Below are positions 53,544 to 62,900 of a DNA stretch of 64,000 nt, in pieces (position 1 is the first letter of the stretch; every line of letters begins with the position of its first letter). The stretch lies in the NCBI GenBank assembly GCA_019323515.1, contig JAHWHG010000007.1, forward strand, positions 167,749 to 231,748. The letters run 5' to 3'. A program made the translations under genes and the position numbers. The DNA comes from Candidatus Woesearchaeota archaeon (GTDB taxonomy: Archaea; Nanobdellota; Nanobdellia; Woesearchaeales; JAHWHD01). The notes beneath the pieces were generated by a model, which was given only the letters and a program-made list of their open reading frames with translations, ran no database searches and was not told the origin of the DNA.

Positions 53544-54965
53544 TCATTTCTGCTTCAGATGCATGATATAGATCGTAATCGCCAAAACAACCAACAACGC
53601 AATCACATAGAGGAACTCTGAATTTGTTTCCTGGAAATCAATAGGATAGCTCAATGAAGGTTTTTTGATATCTGAACTAAGCCCCTGAACTTCAACTTGA
53701 GGCACAATCTTACCTATGACAAAAGGCAAAGTTTCCTCTAACTCAGCTGTAAAATATACATAATCAATATCCTCCTTCAAGACACTGACAGGAATTGAAA
53801 CCAGCTCTCTCCTATCTACAACATAAAGATTAACATCACTTATATCTAAACTATTATCCAATAACCATTGCTGACTTACTCTAAACTCAACCCTTATCAA
53901 ATCAATATTTGAATTCCTTATATTAGTTAAAGGCATCAAAGCCTCAACATAAAGAAGATCTTCTGGAACATCGTCATAAACATCAAAACTACCCTCAAAA
54001 AACTCAGGCATATCCTTCAAGAATACACTATACTTTGTCAACGAAACTGCATTACCTAAATCAAAATCAACTCTGTTAATAATAGGAATTGATGATTTTC
54101 CTGTTTCAGTAACAGAACCAGGAGTCTCAGTTACAGGACCATCAACTCCAGCAACACTAATTTCACCCTCTTTAATCCCATTTACATAAACATAAAGTTC
54201 TCCAGTTACACCACTTAACCTAACCTTTTCATCTAACCCAACAACTGCAGAATCAAGCATAAAATTATCTTTCCTTAACTCAACAACAATATACCTTGAA
54301 TCAACATCAATTGGAACTGCAGTCTCTCCGCTCTTCCAATAAGCATCAGTCACTGTCAAATAGACATCATTCCCAACAATTTCTTTCTCAATATCAAATG
54401 AACTATAGGGATAATTCTGGCAACTTTCATCAATCAGCCAATACCCATTTAACTTAACACAAGGCTCTCCACCATCTGCACCTATCAACCAACCATCCTC
54501 TGGTTCAACCTCAACTAAAACATCATCAGAACTTATCTGAGTATCTCCTGAGATAACAACACTAACAATCCCAGGAAACCTTGCTTTCTCAGTATCAAAA
54601 GTAACATCAATATCACGATAGAACAACCCATCTTTTTCCTTAATCTCATCCCCCATTGTCTGGAAATCAACTAAAGCCCCACCTTTAGGAGTGATTAACA
54701 CGTAATTCTTAAGAGCTTTATCACTATACAAAACACCTAAGAAATGATTATCATTAAGTTCATCTAGACTATCAGAATAAACCCTTATTGCAATATCCTC
54801 ATCACAACTTCCTCCTGAATCAGAATAAGCACCTATCAATGAACAATAATTCATACCTTGAACAAGATCAGTCCCTCTCCTGACCATCTCAACCTTTTCA
54901 TATGCAAGAGATAAAGGAACAATTAACAAAAATATACACAATCCAATAATAAACTTATTTTTCAT
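53544..54965 (-). CDS. Exported membrane-anchored protein sharing the giant's N-terminal domain
   Basis: A 473-residue exported protein. Signal peptide (about 1-21), then a domain (about 22-175) clearly related to the start of the giant: the YEKVEMVRRG / YTKVEIRNKT opening, a GVLYSDKALKNYVLIT block, YRDIDVTFDTEKARFPG, VVISGD and EDGWLIG. A beta-rich middle and a juxtamembrane region follow. The C-terminus has one span (LYVIALLVVLAITIYIM) and a short HLKQK tail. The ATG at 54965 follows GGTGGA; the GTG at 54974 is less likely. No enzyme motif is seen. It may be a smaller partner of the giant. Confidence 0.75.
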   Translation of the reverse strand: MKNKFIIGLCIFLLIVPLSLAYEKVEMVRRGTDLVQGMNYCSLIGAYSDSGGSCDEDIAIRVYSDSLDELNDNHFLGVLYSDKALKNYVLITPKGGALVDFQTMGDEIKEKDGLFYRDIDVTFDTEKARFPGIVSVVISGDTQISSDDVLVEVEPEDGWLIGADGGEPCVKLNGYWLIDESCQNYPYSSFDIEKEIVGNDVYLTVTDAYWKSGETAVPIDVDSRYIVVELRKDNFMLDSAVVGLDEKVRLSGVTGELYVYVNGIKEGEISVAGVDGPVTETPGSVTETGKSSIPIINRVDFDLGNAVSLTKYSVFLKDMPEFFEGSFDVYDDVPEDLLYVEALMPLTNIRNSNIDLIRVEFRVSQQWLLDNSLDISDVNLYVVDRRELVSIPVSVLKEDIDYVYFTAELEETLPFVIGKIVPQVEVQGLSSDIKKPSLSYPIDFQETNSEFLYVIALLVVLAITIYIMHLKQK

Positions 54966-54974
54966 TTTATCCAC

Positions 54975-56186
54975 CTATGAAGCATAATCAATCCAACTCC
55001 TTATCCTCTGGTACATGAACAGAACCTTATCTCTTGTTGTAGAGATCCATCCATCATTTGGAATATCTTCTACAGTACCAGAGGCAGCAGTACCTAAGCT
55101 ATCATCATAAAGAGTAAAACTCCTTGAATAAAGCTCAGTACTACCATTAAACACTTTCAAACTTAAATTATATTCTCCTATCAAACCAGAATGAAGTGCA
55201 AAATCCGCTCCACCTGTAGGAATAATTGTAAAATTCACCTTCCCATCAGTATCAGTATATGATTCTGCATACTCTGTAACACTTATACCAGAAGTAGGGC
55301 TTCCAATAGGCCATAACTGCACAGGACAGAATATGCTATATCCATTATTCTCATAAATCCTAACAGTAGCATTATACACAGGGTTCAAGGTTTCATTATC
55401 AAGAACTGTTAACATAAAGCCAGAAATCCTTCCAGCAGTCAAATTAAAGGCTGTACCATTATCTGAATTATTCGTATATATCGCCAAAGCCTCTGAATCA
55501 CCACCACCTAAAGCCTGCCACTCTCTTATCCTTTGATAATCAAAAAGTATCTTATCCCTAGTTGTAGATACCCAATTCTCATTCGGTACATTATATTTTG
55601 TACCATTATACGAGGGGATATCAGTAGTTGAAAGATTAATCACAGCAGTATCCTCAAGAACACCATTAATATATGCCTCAATTGTGATTGAATTGTTTCC
55701 AATTAAACTATTATATAATTCAAAATCCTTTCCACCAGTTGGAACGATTGTAAAATTAACACTTTCTTCACCATTTGTATAAATCTCAGCAATTGCAAAT
55801 TGTTTAAGACCAGAAGTAGGACTTCCTGTTGGCCAGAACTGCACAGGAGCAAAACCACTATACCCATTCCTCTCAATAACCTTAATTGTAGCATTAGGTG
55901 CTGCACTTCCATTGCTTAACCCAACTGTAATATTCACACCCATAGGTATACCAGGTGTGCCTTCATCAAAGAAAGTATAATCAAGATTGGTATCCTTTCT
56001 AAATAAATTATAATCTATAGAATAAGTCTCCAAAACTGTAAAAGTAACTGTTGAGGTTGTACCTCCACTTGTCTTTGGCGAAAGTTCTTTAATCCTGTTA
56101 GATATGTTATAATAAGTAGTAGCAATAGAATTAGCTAAAAGTACTAAAACTAATAAAAACACCACTTTTTTATACATGCTAGTCAT
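54975..56186 (-). CDS. Exported protein with two internal repeats
   Basis: A 403-residue protein with a signal peptide (about 1-24) and two homologous halves of about 190 residues. Each half holds NATIKVIERNGYSGFAPVQFWPTGSPTSG / NATVRIYENNGYSIFCPVQLWPIGSPTSG, then FTIVPTGGKDFELY / FTIIPTGGADFALH, and ends in WVSTTRDKILFDYQRIREW / WISTTRDKVLFMYQRIRSW. The repeats look like transthyretin/PEGA-type or CarboxypepD_reg-like beta sandwiches. There is no C-terminal membrane span, so it is secreted or held by others. No known function. Confidence 0.72.
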   Translation of the reverse strand: MTSMYKKVVFLLVLVLLANSIATTYYNISNRIKELSPKTSGGTTSTVTFTVLETYSIDYNLFRKDTNLDYTFFDEGTPGIPMGVNITVGLSNGSAAPNATIKVIERNGYSGFAPVQFWPTGSPTSGLKQFAIAEIYTNGEESVNFTIVPTGGKDFELYNSLIGNNSITIEAYINGVLEDTAVINLSTTDIPSYNGTKYNVPNENWVSTTRDKILFDYQRIREWQALGGGDSEALAIYTNNSDNGTAFNLTAGRISGFMLTVLDNETLNPVYNATVRIYENNGYSIFCPVQLWPIGSPTSGISVTEYAESYTDTDGKVNFTIIPTGGADFALHSGLIGEYNLSLKVFNGSTELYSRSFTLYDDSLGTAASGTVEDIPNDGWISTTRDKVLFMYQRIRSWIDYAS

Positions 56187-56222
56187 GAATATGAAATTAA
56201 ATATTTAGTAGTTTAAAAATCT

Positions 56223-56645
56223 TTAGATTTTTTCAAGGAAAATCCGCAATGTTCCTTTATGTAAACCAATGTTAGCATCCTCAGGAACATTTATTCGAAA
56301 ACCCATCTGCTTAGTCTCACCAGGCGAAATTACAAACGTATCTGGAACAGTAAGCCATTCAGCTGCATCGCCCATTTTTTCAAACCTAACCTTTAAATCA
56401 GTATCATAATCATTTGTAAGATTAATAGTTCTATAAGATATACCTGTTCTAGGAGCACCACCAAAATTAAGATAACCTGAAGTTGTATCAACATTTATGC
56501 TAATACTTCTTATCTCAGTAACATTAATCAAAACCTCATAATCATTATATGTATGAACCTTAAACGATCCATATAAAAAGGAAGTAATCCCTACCGCAAA
56601 TAGTATCACAATCACGACAACTGCAATTAACTTTTTAGTATTCAT
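56223..56645 (-). CDS. Small membrane protein with beta-sandwich domain
   Basis: A 140-residue protein with an N-terminal membrane helix (LIAVVVIVILFAVGITSFLYG) and an outside beta-sandwich. That part holds YLNFGGAPRTG, INLTNDYDTDLKVRFE, VISPGETKQMGFRINVPEDANIGLHKGTLRI, a pattern typical of Ig-like CARDB/NEW3-type domains. The stop-start overlap with the upstream 405-residue gene is ATGA, so the two are probably made together. The anchored N-terminus distinguishes it from the C-terminally anchored neighbours. Confidence 0.68.
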   Translation of the reverse strand: MNTKKLIAVVVIVILFAVGITSFLYGSFKVHTYNDYEVLINVTEIRSISINVDTTSGYLNFGGAPRTGISYRTINLTNDYDTDLKVRFEKMGDAAEWLTVPDTFVISPGETKQMGFRINVPEDANIGLHKGTLRIFLEKI

Positions 56646-57859
56646 TTCTTCTTCACCTTACTAGCATTCATACTTTGATTATCTTTCTTATGAAGATAAA
56701 AGAAGAACGAAACATTAATCGCTACTAACACAAACACTAAAATTACCATAATTAGTGTCAGATTAGCAGTTAGAAAATGCCCTAATAAACTCAATGGACT
56801 TTCAGAATCTATCCCAAGACTCTCAACAACCTCAATTTTAGAGCTCATATTTGTAGTTAAGTCTGAATAATGCAAGGTAATTAAAAAATCATATAAACCT
56901 AACTCCCTACCTCTTAGGTCCCAATAACCCTCTAAATTAAATTCCTGCCAAGCAGAAAAATCATAACTCACAGTCTTAAGATTATCCAGTTCAATACCAT
57001 CCTTCATTACTTTAATATCAGCATATACATTCTTTATTTTATTATTCCAGTCATTCTTTACAGTAACATTAAACTTCTGGATTATGTCCTTTTGAAACTT
57101 TTGTGTATGATTTACAATCACCATCTCAAGCTTACCCAACCTAAACTGAGTATCATTAGTTAAGATTGAATTTCCATCATAAAATACAGTAGCTGTTGCA
57201 TAATACTCCCCCTTGTTATAATTAGATGTATCAAACTTAACACGTACAGAATCTGCCCGATCAAAAGGCAACGAAAAAGTCCTTGACCTTAAAGTACCCA
57301 TTAAAGTATCACTTGCATCATATATATTAACTAAAGCATAAACCTCAGTTAAATTTTCAGACCCTAAATTATGTACGAAGACCTCAACCTCAGCATCCTG
57401 ACCAATCTCAACATCCCAAGAGTGAATTTGAGTTTCAATATACTTTCCAGGATGCCTTACCCTAATATTAATCGGCCACCCAACCCTTGCATTGATGACT
57501 ACATTCGCCTCTCTTCCCTTTGGAGGTACCTCATCAGCAAACAACACTTGGGTATGCATGCCTTTTTCAAGTTCAGTATTAGGCATTGTTAAATACACTT
57601 TAAAAGGGATTTTATCTCCAACCTGTACATTCTCAAAATAATGCGGCTCAATCTTAAAATACTCCGCTAAATCACCCTCAATGTATACACTAACATCTCT
57701 TGGCTCAGGCATGTTACCTCTTACAGCATAATCAAATTCATATTGAGCATAAGGCTCATATACAACATTAACATAATTACTTGAAGAATAAAGCCCAATA
57801 CCTTGTACAAATGGAATTAACAAGAACAAGATACAAATCAAGAAATAACCTCTTTTCAT
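56642..57859 (-). CDS. Ig-like (NEW3/CARDB-type) protein, C-terminal anchor, copy B
   Basis: A 405-residue exported protein: signal peptide (about 1-20), a first domain (VVYEPYAQYEFDYAVRGNMPEPRDVSVYIEGDL...KGMHTQVLFADE), a HPGKYIETQI linker, a CARDB-like domain with VEVFVHNLGSENLTEV, a third Ig-like domain and a C-terminal span (LIMVILVFVLVAINVSFFFYL) with a short basic tail. Same plan as the 380-residue protein at 58.8-60.0 kb. A TATA-like TTTAAATATT (about 57881-57890) is about 27 bases before the ATG. Bacterial DUF916/DUF3324 proteins share this layout, so a surface-protein partner role is plausible. Confidence 0.75.
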   Translation of the reverse strand: MKRGYFLICILFLLIPFVQGIGLYSSSNYVNVVYEPYAQYEFDYAVRGNMPEPRDVSVYIEGDLAEYFKIEPHYFENVQVGDKIPFKVYLTMPNTELEKGMHTQVLFADEVPPKGREANVVINARVGWPINIRVRHPGKYIETQIHSWDVEIGQDAEVEVFVHNLGSENLTEVYALVNIYDASDTLMGTLRSRTFSLPFDRADSVRVKFDTSNYNKGEYYATATVFYDGNSILTNDTQFRLGKLEMVIVNHTQKFQKDIIQKFNVTVKNDWNNKIKNVYADIKVMKDGIELDNLKTVSYDFSAWQEFNLEGYWDLRGRELGLYDFLITLHYSDLTTNMSSKIEVVESLGIDSESPLSLLGHFLTANLTLIMVILVFVLVAINVSFFFYLHKKDNQSMNASKVKKK

Positions 57860-57860
57860 T

Positions 57861-57883
57861 TTAAAAAAAGAAATAAAAAAAAA
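57861..57883 (-). terminator. T-run terminator after the pilin-like gene
   Basis: On the minus strand two T runs (9 and 7 bases) follow the stop of the pilin-like gene. The TATA box of the next gene overlaps the first. This suggests a separately terminated, highly expressed transcript upstream. Confidence 0.5.
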
Positions 57884-57893
57884 TATTTAAACT

Positions 57894-58493
57894 TTACGCT
57901 GCAGTTGCAGTGAAGTTAAGTTCAGCGTTCTTTGAACCAGTTGGTGCATCCTGCGGAACTACAACCTTCAATGTGACATTAGCTTCATTAGTTGCATCTG
58001 AATTCCGCAACGGTGTACAGACATTCTGTGAACTTGTTGTCAAGGTAGTGTAAGAACTAATTGCGCTTACACAAGCTCCTGATGCATCTCCATCAAAAGA
58101 GATGAATGCAAAATCTGGAGAAGTTCCTCCACCTAAAAAGTCTCCTGCTGTAACATTTGACTTCACTTGTAAAGTTACGTTTTGTGTTCCATCGTTCTTG
58201 ACGTTAATTGGCTGCTCAGAAAAACTCCATGTCCCCAATTCTGTTGAACCATTTGAGTACAATGTAGCAGCTGTCTGACCTGTATCTACCCTTCCACTAC
58301 CAAAATCAACATCTCCTGTTACTACAATCGAAACAACAGACTCTGTCGAAAACGTAACATCACTCTTTCCAGAATGCGCAGCTCCTGTCAAATACCTTAC
58401 TCCACCTTTCTGAGCAGTAAAGATTCCAACAAGAGATACTGCAATCGCTACAACCAGCAAAAGAGCCAATGTTTTGTTTGAAATGTCTTCCAT
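57894..58493 (-). CDS. Pilin-like / WxL-like exported beta-sandwich protein
   Basis: A 199-residue protein with an N-terminal hydrophobic helix after a short polar start (MEDISNKTLALLLVVAIAVSLVGIF), like archaeal pilins or an uncleaved anchor. A beta-sandwich follows with DVDFGSG, PINVKNDGTQNVTLQV, a two-Cys loop (ACVSA...NVCTPL) and a closing strand pair VTLKVVVPQDAPTGSKNAELNF. A strong AGGAGGT ribosome site and T-run terminator suggest high expression. The pattern resembles WxL and TasA-type fibre domains, and the C-terminus of the LamG giant has the same pattern. It is the best candidate for a major surface-fibre subunit. Confidence 0.68.
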   Translation of the reverse strand: MEDISNKTLALLLVVAIAVSLVGIFTAQKGGVRYLTGAAHSGKSDVTFSTESVVSIVVTGDVDFGSGRVDTGQTAATLYSNGSTELGTWSFSEQPINVKNDGTQNVTLQVKSNVTAGDFLGGGTSPDFAFISFDGDASGACVSAISSYTTLTTSSQNVCTPLRNSDATNEANVTLKVVVPQDAPTGSKNAELNFTATAA

Positions 58494-58507
58494 TTTTTAA
58501 CCTCCTT

Positions 58508-58741
58508 TTAAATTATTGTAAATCCTACTACAGCACCACCTATTGGATGCTGCTCAGGTTCTTCTTTAATCTCGAACCTAACATAACTAGATCCACTCCT
58601 TTTCTCTAACTGGGTAGTAGGCTCTTGTGTTAGAACTAACCATGTCCCAATTACAGAAATCAATACTGCTATCACTAGTAACACTGCAATCGTTTTTCTA
58701 GAAACGTCATCATCCCGTTTCAACCCCTTTTTCTTAGCCAT
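58508..58741 (-). CDS. 77-residue membrane protein sharing the pilin-like N-terminus
   Basis: A 77-residue protein: basic N-terminus (MAKKKGLKRDDDVSRK), a membrane helix (TIAVLLVIAVLISVIGTWLVL) and a short outside part ending in GGAVVGFTII. The DVSRKTIAVLLVIAVLISVIG segment is plainly related to the DISNKTLALLLVVAIAVSLVG start of the next gene. A very strong GGAGGT ribosome site precedes the ATG. It is 14 bases before the pilin-like gene. It may be an assembly factor or minor subunit. Confidence 0.65.
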   Translation of the reverse strand: MAKKKGLKRDDDVSRKTIAVLLVIAVLISVIGTWLVLTQEPTTQLEKRSGSSYVRFEIKEEPEQHPIGGAVVGFTII

Positions 58742-58828
58742 TGTTATTACCTCCTTTTACTTTTTCATTATCCTAGTTTACTATTATCTATACTAGTTTA
58801 AAATTCCTACTATTTAAATCTTTCGGTA

Positions 58829-59971
58829 TCACCTCCCTGATTTATTGAACTTGTTTATTAATAGATACAAAACAACTAATAATATTACAATCATAACAAT
58901 GAATGAAATCTTGAAAATCCAACTCTGCTTGCCTACCATAATCTTTCTATATTCCTCTTCAGTAACTATCTGCACATTGAAAATCTTACTTGTAAAGTAA
59001 CCATCAGAATTTACGCTAATAGCAGCTGAGTAGTCACCATAAGGAAGACTTTCTGGATCAAAGTAAGCATGTAAACACTGCCTCTCCCTAGGCTTGAGAT
59101 CAATTGAATAAGTCTTTACAGATTTGATTACATAATATTCATCTGAGATATTGATTTCAGCATAAACATTTGAAAATGGCTTATTCCAAAGATTCTCTAG
59201 ACAAATCTCAAACTTAGATATTGTTGACTCTGTAAATGGAATATCAGACAAGTACATCCCAATTGCAGGACTTCCAACAAAAAGAGTAACATTTTCCTGT
59301 CTAAACTCTCCATCATAGTACATCTTTATTATTGCATTATACTCCCCTGGAAGAACCTCATCACCAGACATTTTAATTTCAATATTCTTAGTCTCTCCAG
59401 GATTTATTGAGAAATCTCCTGTCTCGAAAGAAGTTACATACCATTGGTCATCAAGCAACTCAACTTCGATATTAACATCTTCTAAATCTAAATTTCCAGG
59501 ATTGGTTACAGGGATATAAAAGAATACATCGTCATCTTTGATTTTTGCAGTGATGCTCGCCTCAATATATTTATCAGGATAAGGAACATTAAGGATTATA
59601 TTATAATCCAAGACAAGACGAATTTTGATTGCAGAACCTTCAGGTGCATGCTGTTGTAGAATAATCTTAGATTTATATTCACCAGGCTTTAAAGGTTCAT
59701 TAATTTCAATAAAATACTCCAAAGACACCTCTCCATCCTTAGGAACGATTATAGTATCCTTTGAAAGTTCTATAAATTCCTGCAAATCTCCTTCTACAAA
59801 TAAATCCAATACTAATGTTTCGCCTTCATTATTTACAATCTTAAAACTACCACTAGTTGTCTCACCTAACTTATACTCAGGATAACCAAAAGCAGGCCTT
59901 ATGCCAAATGCATTTACATTAAAAGCTAACAAAATCAAAAATACAAGGATTAAGTAAAACGTCTTCTTCAT
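58829..59971 (-). CDS. Ig-like (NEW3/CARDB-type) protein, C-terminal anchor, copy A
   Basis: A 380-residue exported protein with a signal peptide (about 1-20), then FGIRPAFGYPEYKLGETTSGSFKIVNNEGETLVLDLFVEGDL and VPKDGEVSLEYFIEINEPLKPGEYKSKI, a pattern like the first domain of bacterial DUF916 proteins. It continues with YPDKYIEASI, a CARDB-like domain with VTNPGNLDLEDVNIEVELL, a third domain and a C-terminal span (FIVMIVILLVVLYLLI) with a short basic end. It is related to the 405-residue copy B. It starts one base after the LamG giant ends, so the two are coupled. The likely role is at the outer face of the membrane as partner of surface proteins. Confidence 0.75.
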   Translation of the reverse strand: MKKTFYLILVFLILLAFNVNAFGIRPAFGYPEYKLGETTSGSFKIVNNEGETLVLDLFVEGDLQEFIELSKDTIIVPKDGEVSLEYFIEINEPLKPGEYKSKIILQQHAPEGSAIKIRLVLDYNIILNVPYPDKYIEASITAKIKDDDVFFYIPVTNPGNLDLEDVNIEVELLDDQWYVTSFETGDFSINPGETKNIEIKMSGDEVLPGEYNAIIKMYYDGEFRQENVTLFVGSPAIGMYLSDIPFTESTISKFEICLENLWNKPFSNVYAEINISDEYYVIKSVKTYSIDLKPRERQCLHAYFDPESLPYGDYSAAISVNSDGYFTSKIFNVQIVTEEEYRKIMVGKQSWIFKISFIVMIVILLVVLYLLINKFNKSGR

Positions 59972-59972
59972 T

Positions 59973-62900
59973 TTATGAACCTGTGCTTAGAGTTATTGTT
60001 GAAGTTTTATTTCCTGCATACTCACCTGGCGGCAACTCAATTCTAAGTTCTATTTCAGCAGTATCAGTGGAATTATCCCATTTCAAATTATAAAGATCAA
60101 TAACTTGGCTGCTGTTAGTCATATTAGTCCAATCAGTTGTTGACTCAGTTGCATTAAACGAATTACTTTCATTAACACCAATCATAAACTGATAATACTC
60201 TGAAGGGAAGCCACCTTCTGTAAATAATGGGGTTGCTGTTATCGTAATATTAACATCGATGTTACCATCGTTCTGTACAACCGGAGGACCTGGGATATTA
60301 TCAGTAGTATTATCACTAAATCCTGGACCTCCACTTCCAAAGTCTGTCTGGTTCACTATCATAGTAATTGACAAGTAAGATTCTAAAGTGAAGTTAGCTG
60401 TCTCGCTCCAATCACCATAACCAATGCTATCATTCGCCCTTATCTTCCAGTAATAAGTCGTATCAACATCTAATAACGAAGTGTCATTATAACTAGCATT
60501 TAAGAGAGCTGTAACATTAATCACTGGACTGCTAAAGTCAGCATCATTATCAACAATAAGATTATACGTTATATTATCACCTTCAGCATCTATGCTTGCA
60601 TTCCAGACAAAATTAGGGGTCCTTACAATAGTAGTTGTATCATTAGTTGGAAGCCATGGCAAAGGAGCAGTTGGCCTTCCATTTCCTTGAGTATTAAAAG
60701 TATTGACTATATGTGCATCTATGGTTGTACCATCAACATCACCATAGAAAGTAGCACTGTTATTACTAGAATCTGTTCCATTGAAATCTACAACAAACCA
60801 TAACTTAACAAGTTCACCATAATGCAAACCCTCAATCAACTTGCCAGGAGGACCGACTGACCATGTTAGTTTCTGAGTATCAGCTTCAGTACCAGATGAA
60901 ATAGTTGCTGTGAAGTCATTGATTGTTATTATTCCAGAAACATTTGTTACATTAGGAGCATCATACCCAACCAAGTCAATCCCTAATTCATCAGGAATAT
61001 TATCCATGTACGGACTATTTATTATTGCATTCGAATTATCATGAGTATTATTTAACCAAACCTCAATCCTATAACTTTCTGTGTAATTAAAGTCAATCTG
61101 CGACTCATTTGTATATTCTCCCAATAAGTTACCACCATTCGCTCTCGCTACATCACCTAATCCTGTGACATTATAGAGTCTAATAAACCTGTCAACCCTT
61201 GCAGCATTACCAATACCAATTGCAGGATCACCTGGACCATATTCCTTAGAGTATAAGGTATAAGCAGAACTATTAGTAACATCTTCATATACTATCCAAC
61301 TATCATCAGTACAGTTCCTACCAGTATAATTCCAATTGTTACATTTATATGCAATTAAACCTGTCCCAGTATAATTAAGTGTCAGATTAATTGCATCAAA
61401 CGAAACTGAACTATTAGGGTTCCAAGCAACAGCTTCAACCCAACTATCAACCCAGGCAGGAGAACCCAGATTATCAGCAGAATCATCAATATCAAGTATT
61501 TCTTTAACTGTATCTGTCACAGACATATTAATCAAGTAAAGACTTTCAATACCAGGATCATCAGGCTCAACTTTGACTGTATAAGTCTCTTCGCATTCTA
61601 CATTTATGGAATAATCCGTAATATTAGTTGCAATTATTCCACTTCCATTGATTATGCTGAATGTTGAGAATACTTGACTCTCAGAACCGTCAGTGATAGT
61701 TCCCACTATCTGACAATAAGTAGCATTAACAGTAAGTTCCCAAAGCTGTTCATCTGAACCTGTTGCATTAGTAATTACCGATTTAACAATATAAATGCCA
61801 TCTGCACTGTAATTTGTAGTGAATAAGAATTCACTCTCATTTGCATAATCTAACTGTTCAACATCATCGACATACCAACTAACTGAAACATCATCAGCTT
61901 CATAAGATACATTAAACCTCTGACTTGAAGGCTCTGCAATATTCACATCAACCTGAACAATATCTTCATAACTATATCCTCCTGTTGAGTTAGGATAGAA
62001 TGCTGTTATATTCGGAGCAGGCGGCGGCACATACTCACCACAGCAGACCTTGATATCATAAGGATCAGTTGTACAATCTGCGATATGCGCATTTGTAGCA
62101 TTAGATATTGAAACAATACAACTCTCATTTGAAAGACATTCACTTCCATACCTGCAGACATACGGACTATCTCCCTCAAAACAAGCTTCATATTCGTAAT
62201 TACTTAAGTTAGCTTCCTCAACATGAGCATTCGTATAATTGAAAAGCTTAAGGAATGTCACAGAATTATCTTCATCACAGGAATTACTTGTTACATTGAT
62301 TCCTTTACAGCATAACAAATAATCATAAGCCTCTGCTCCTGTTATATTCAACGATGCATGCGCATTAGAATAATTAGACATACTCATTATAGGGGTATCA
62401 CTTCCACAATCAGTTGAAACATAGCAGAAGTTATACTCTTCATAACTTATTATTACAGATTCAGTAAGTAACTCAGGAGTATAATTACCATCACCAGTCT
62501 CAAAGTTAACTTTATACTGGAAGTAATCATACTTATGTAACTCTGATAAATCACAATATGAAGCATTCGTACAAGTATCATCATATGTTTCAGTATCACA
62601 ACTAGCATCATCACAAATCCTAACTGAAACATTTAAGTTTAATGCTCCACGTTTGTATATATCTAAAATTTCTTCTGCTGACAATGCTCTATCCCACACT
62701 GCAACTTCATCAATACTTCCGTTCCAATCTGCTGCTAGTGTTGCTCTTTTTACTCCTCCAATTGTGAAATAGCTTGCATCTGTTGCATCTCCAAACCATT
62801 GTCCAGCGTTTGATCCTATTTGTTCTGTTAGTGTTACTTCTTGTCCATCGACATATGCTTTCACAGTTGACCCATCACTTGTTGCTACAAAGTGATGCCA

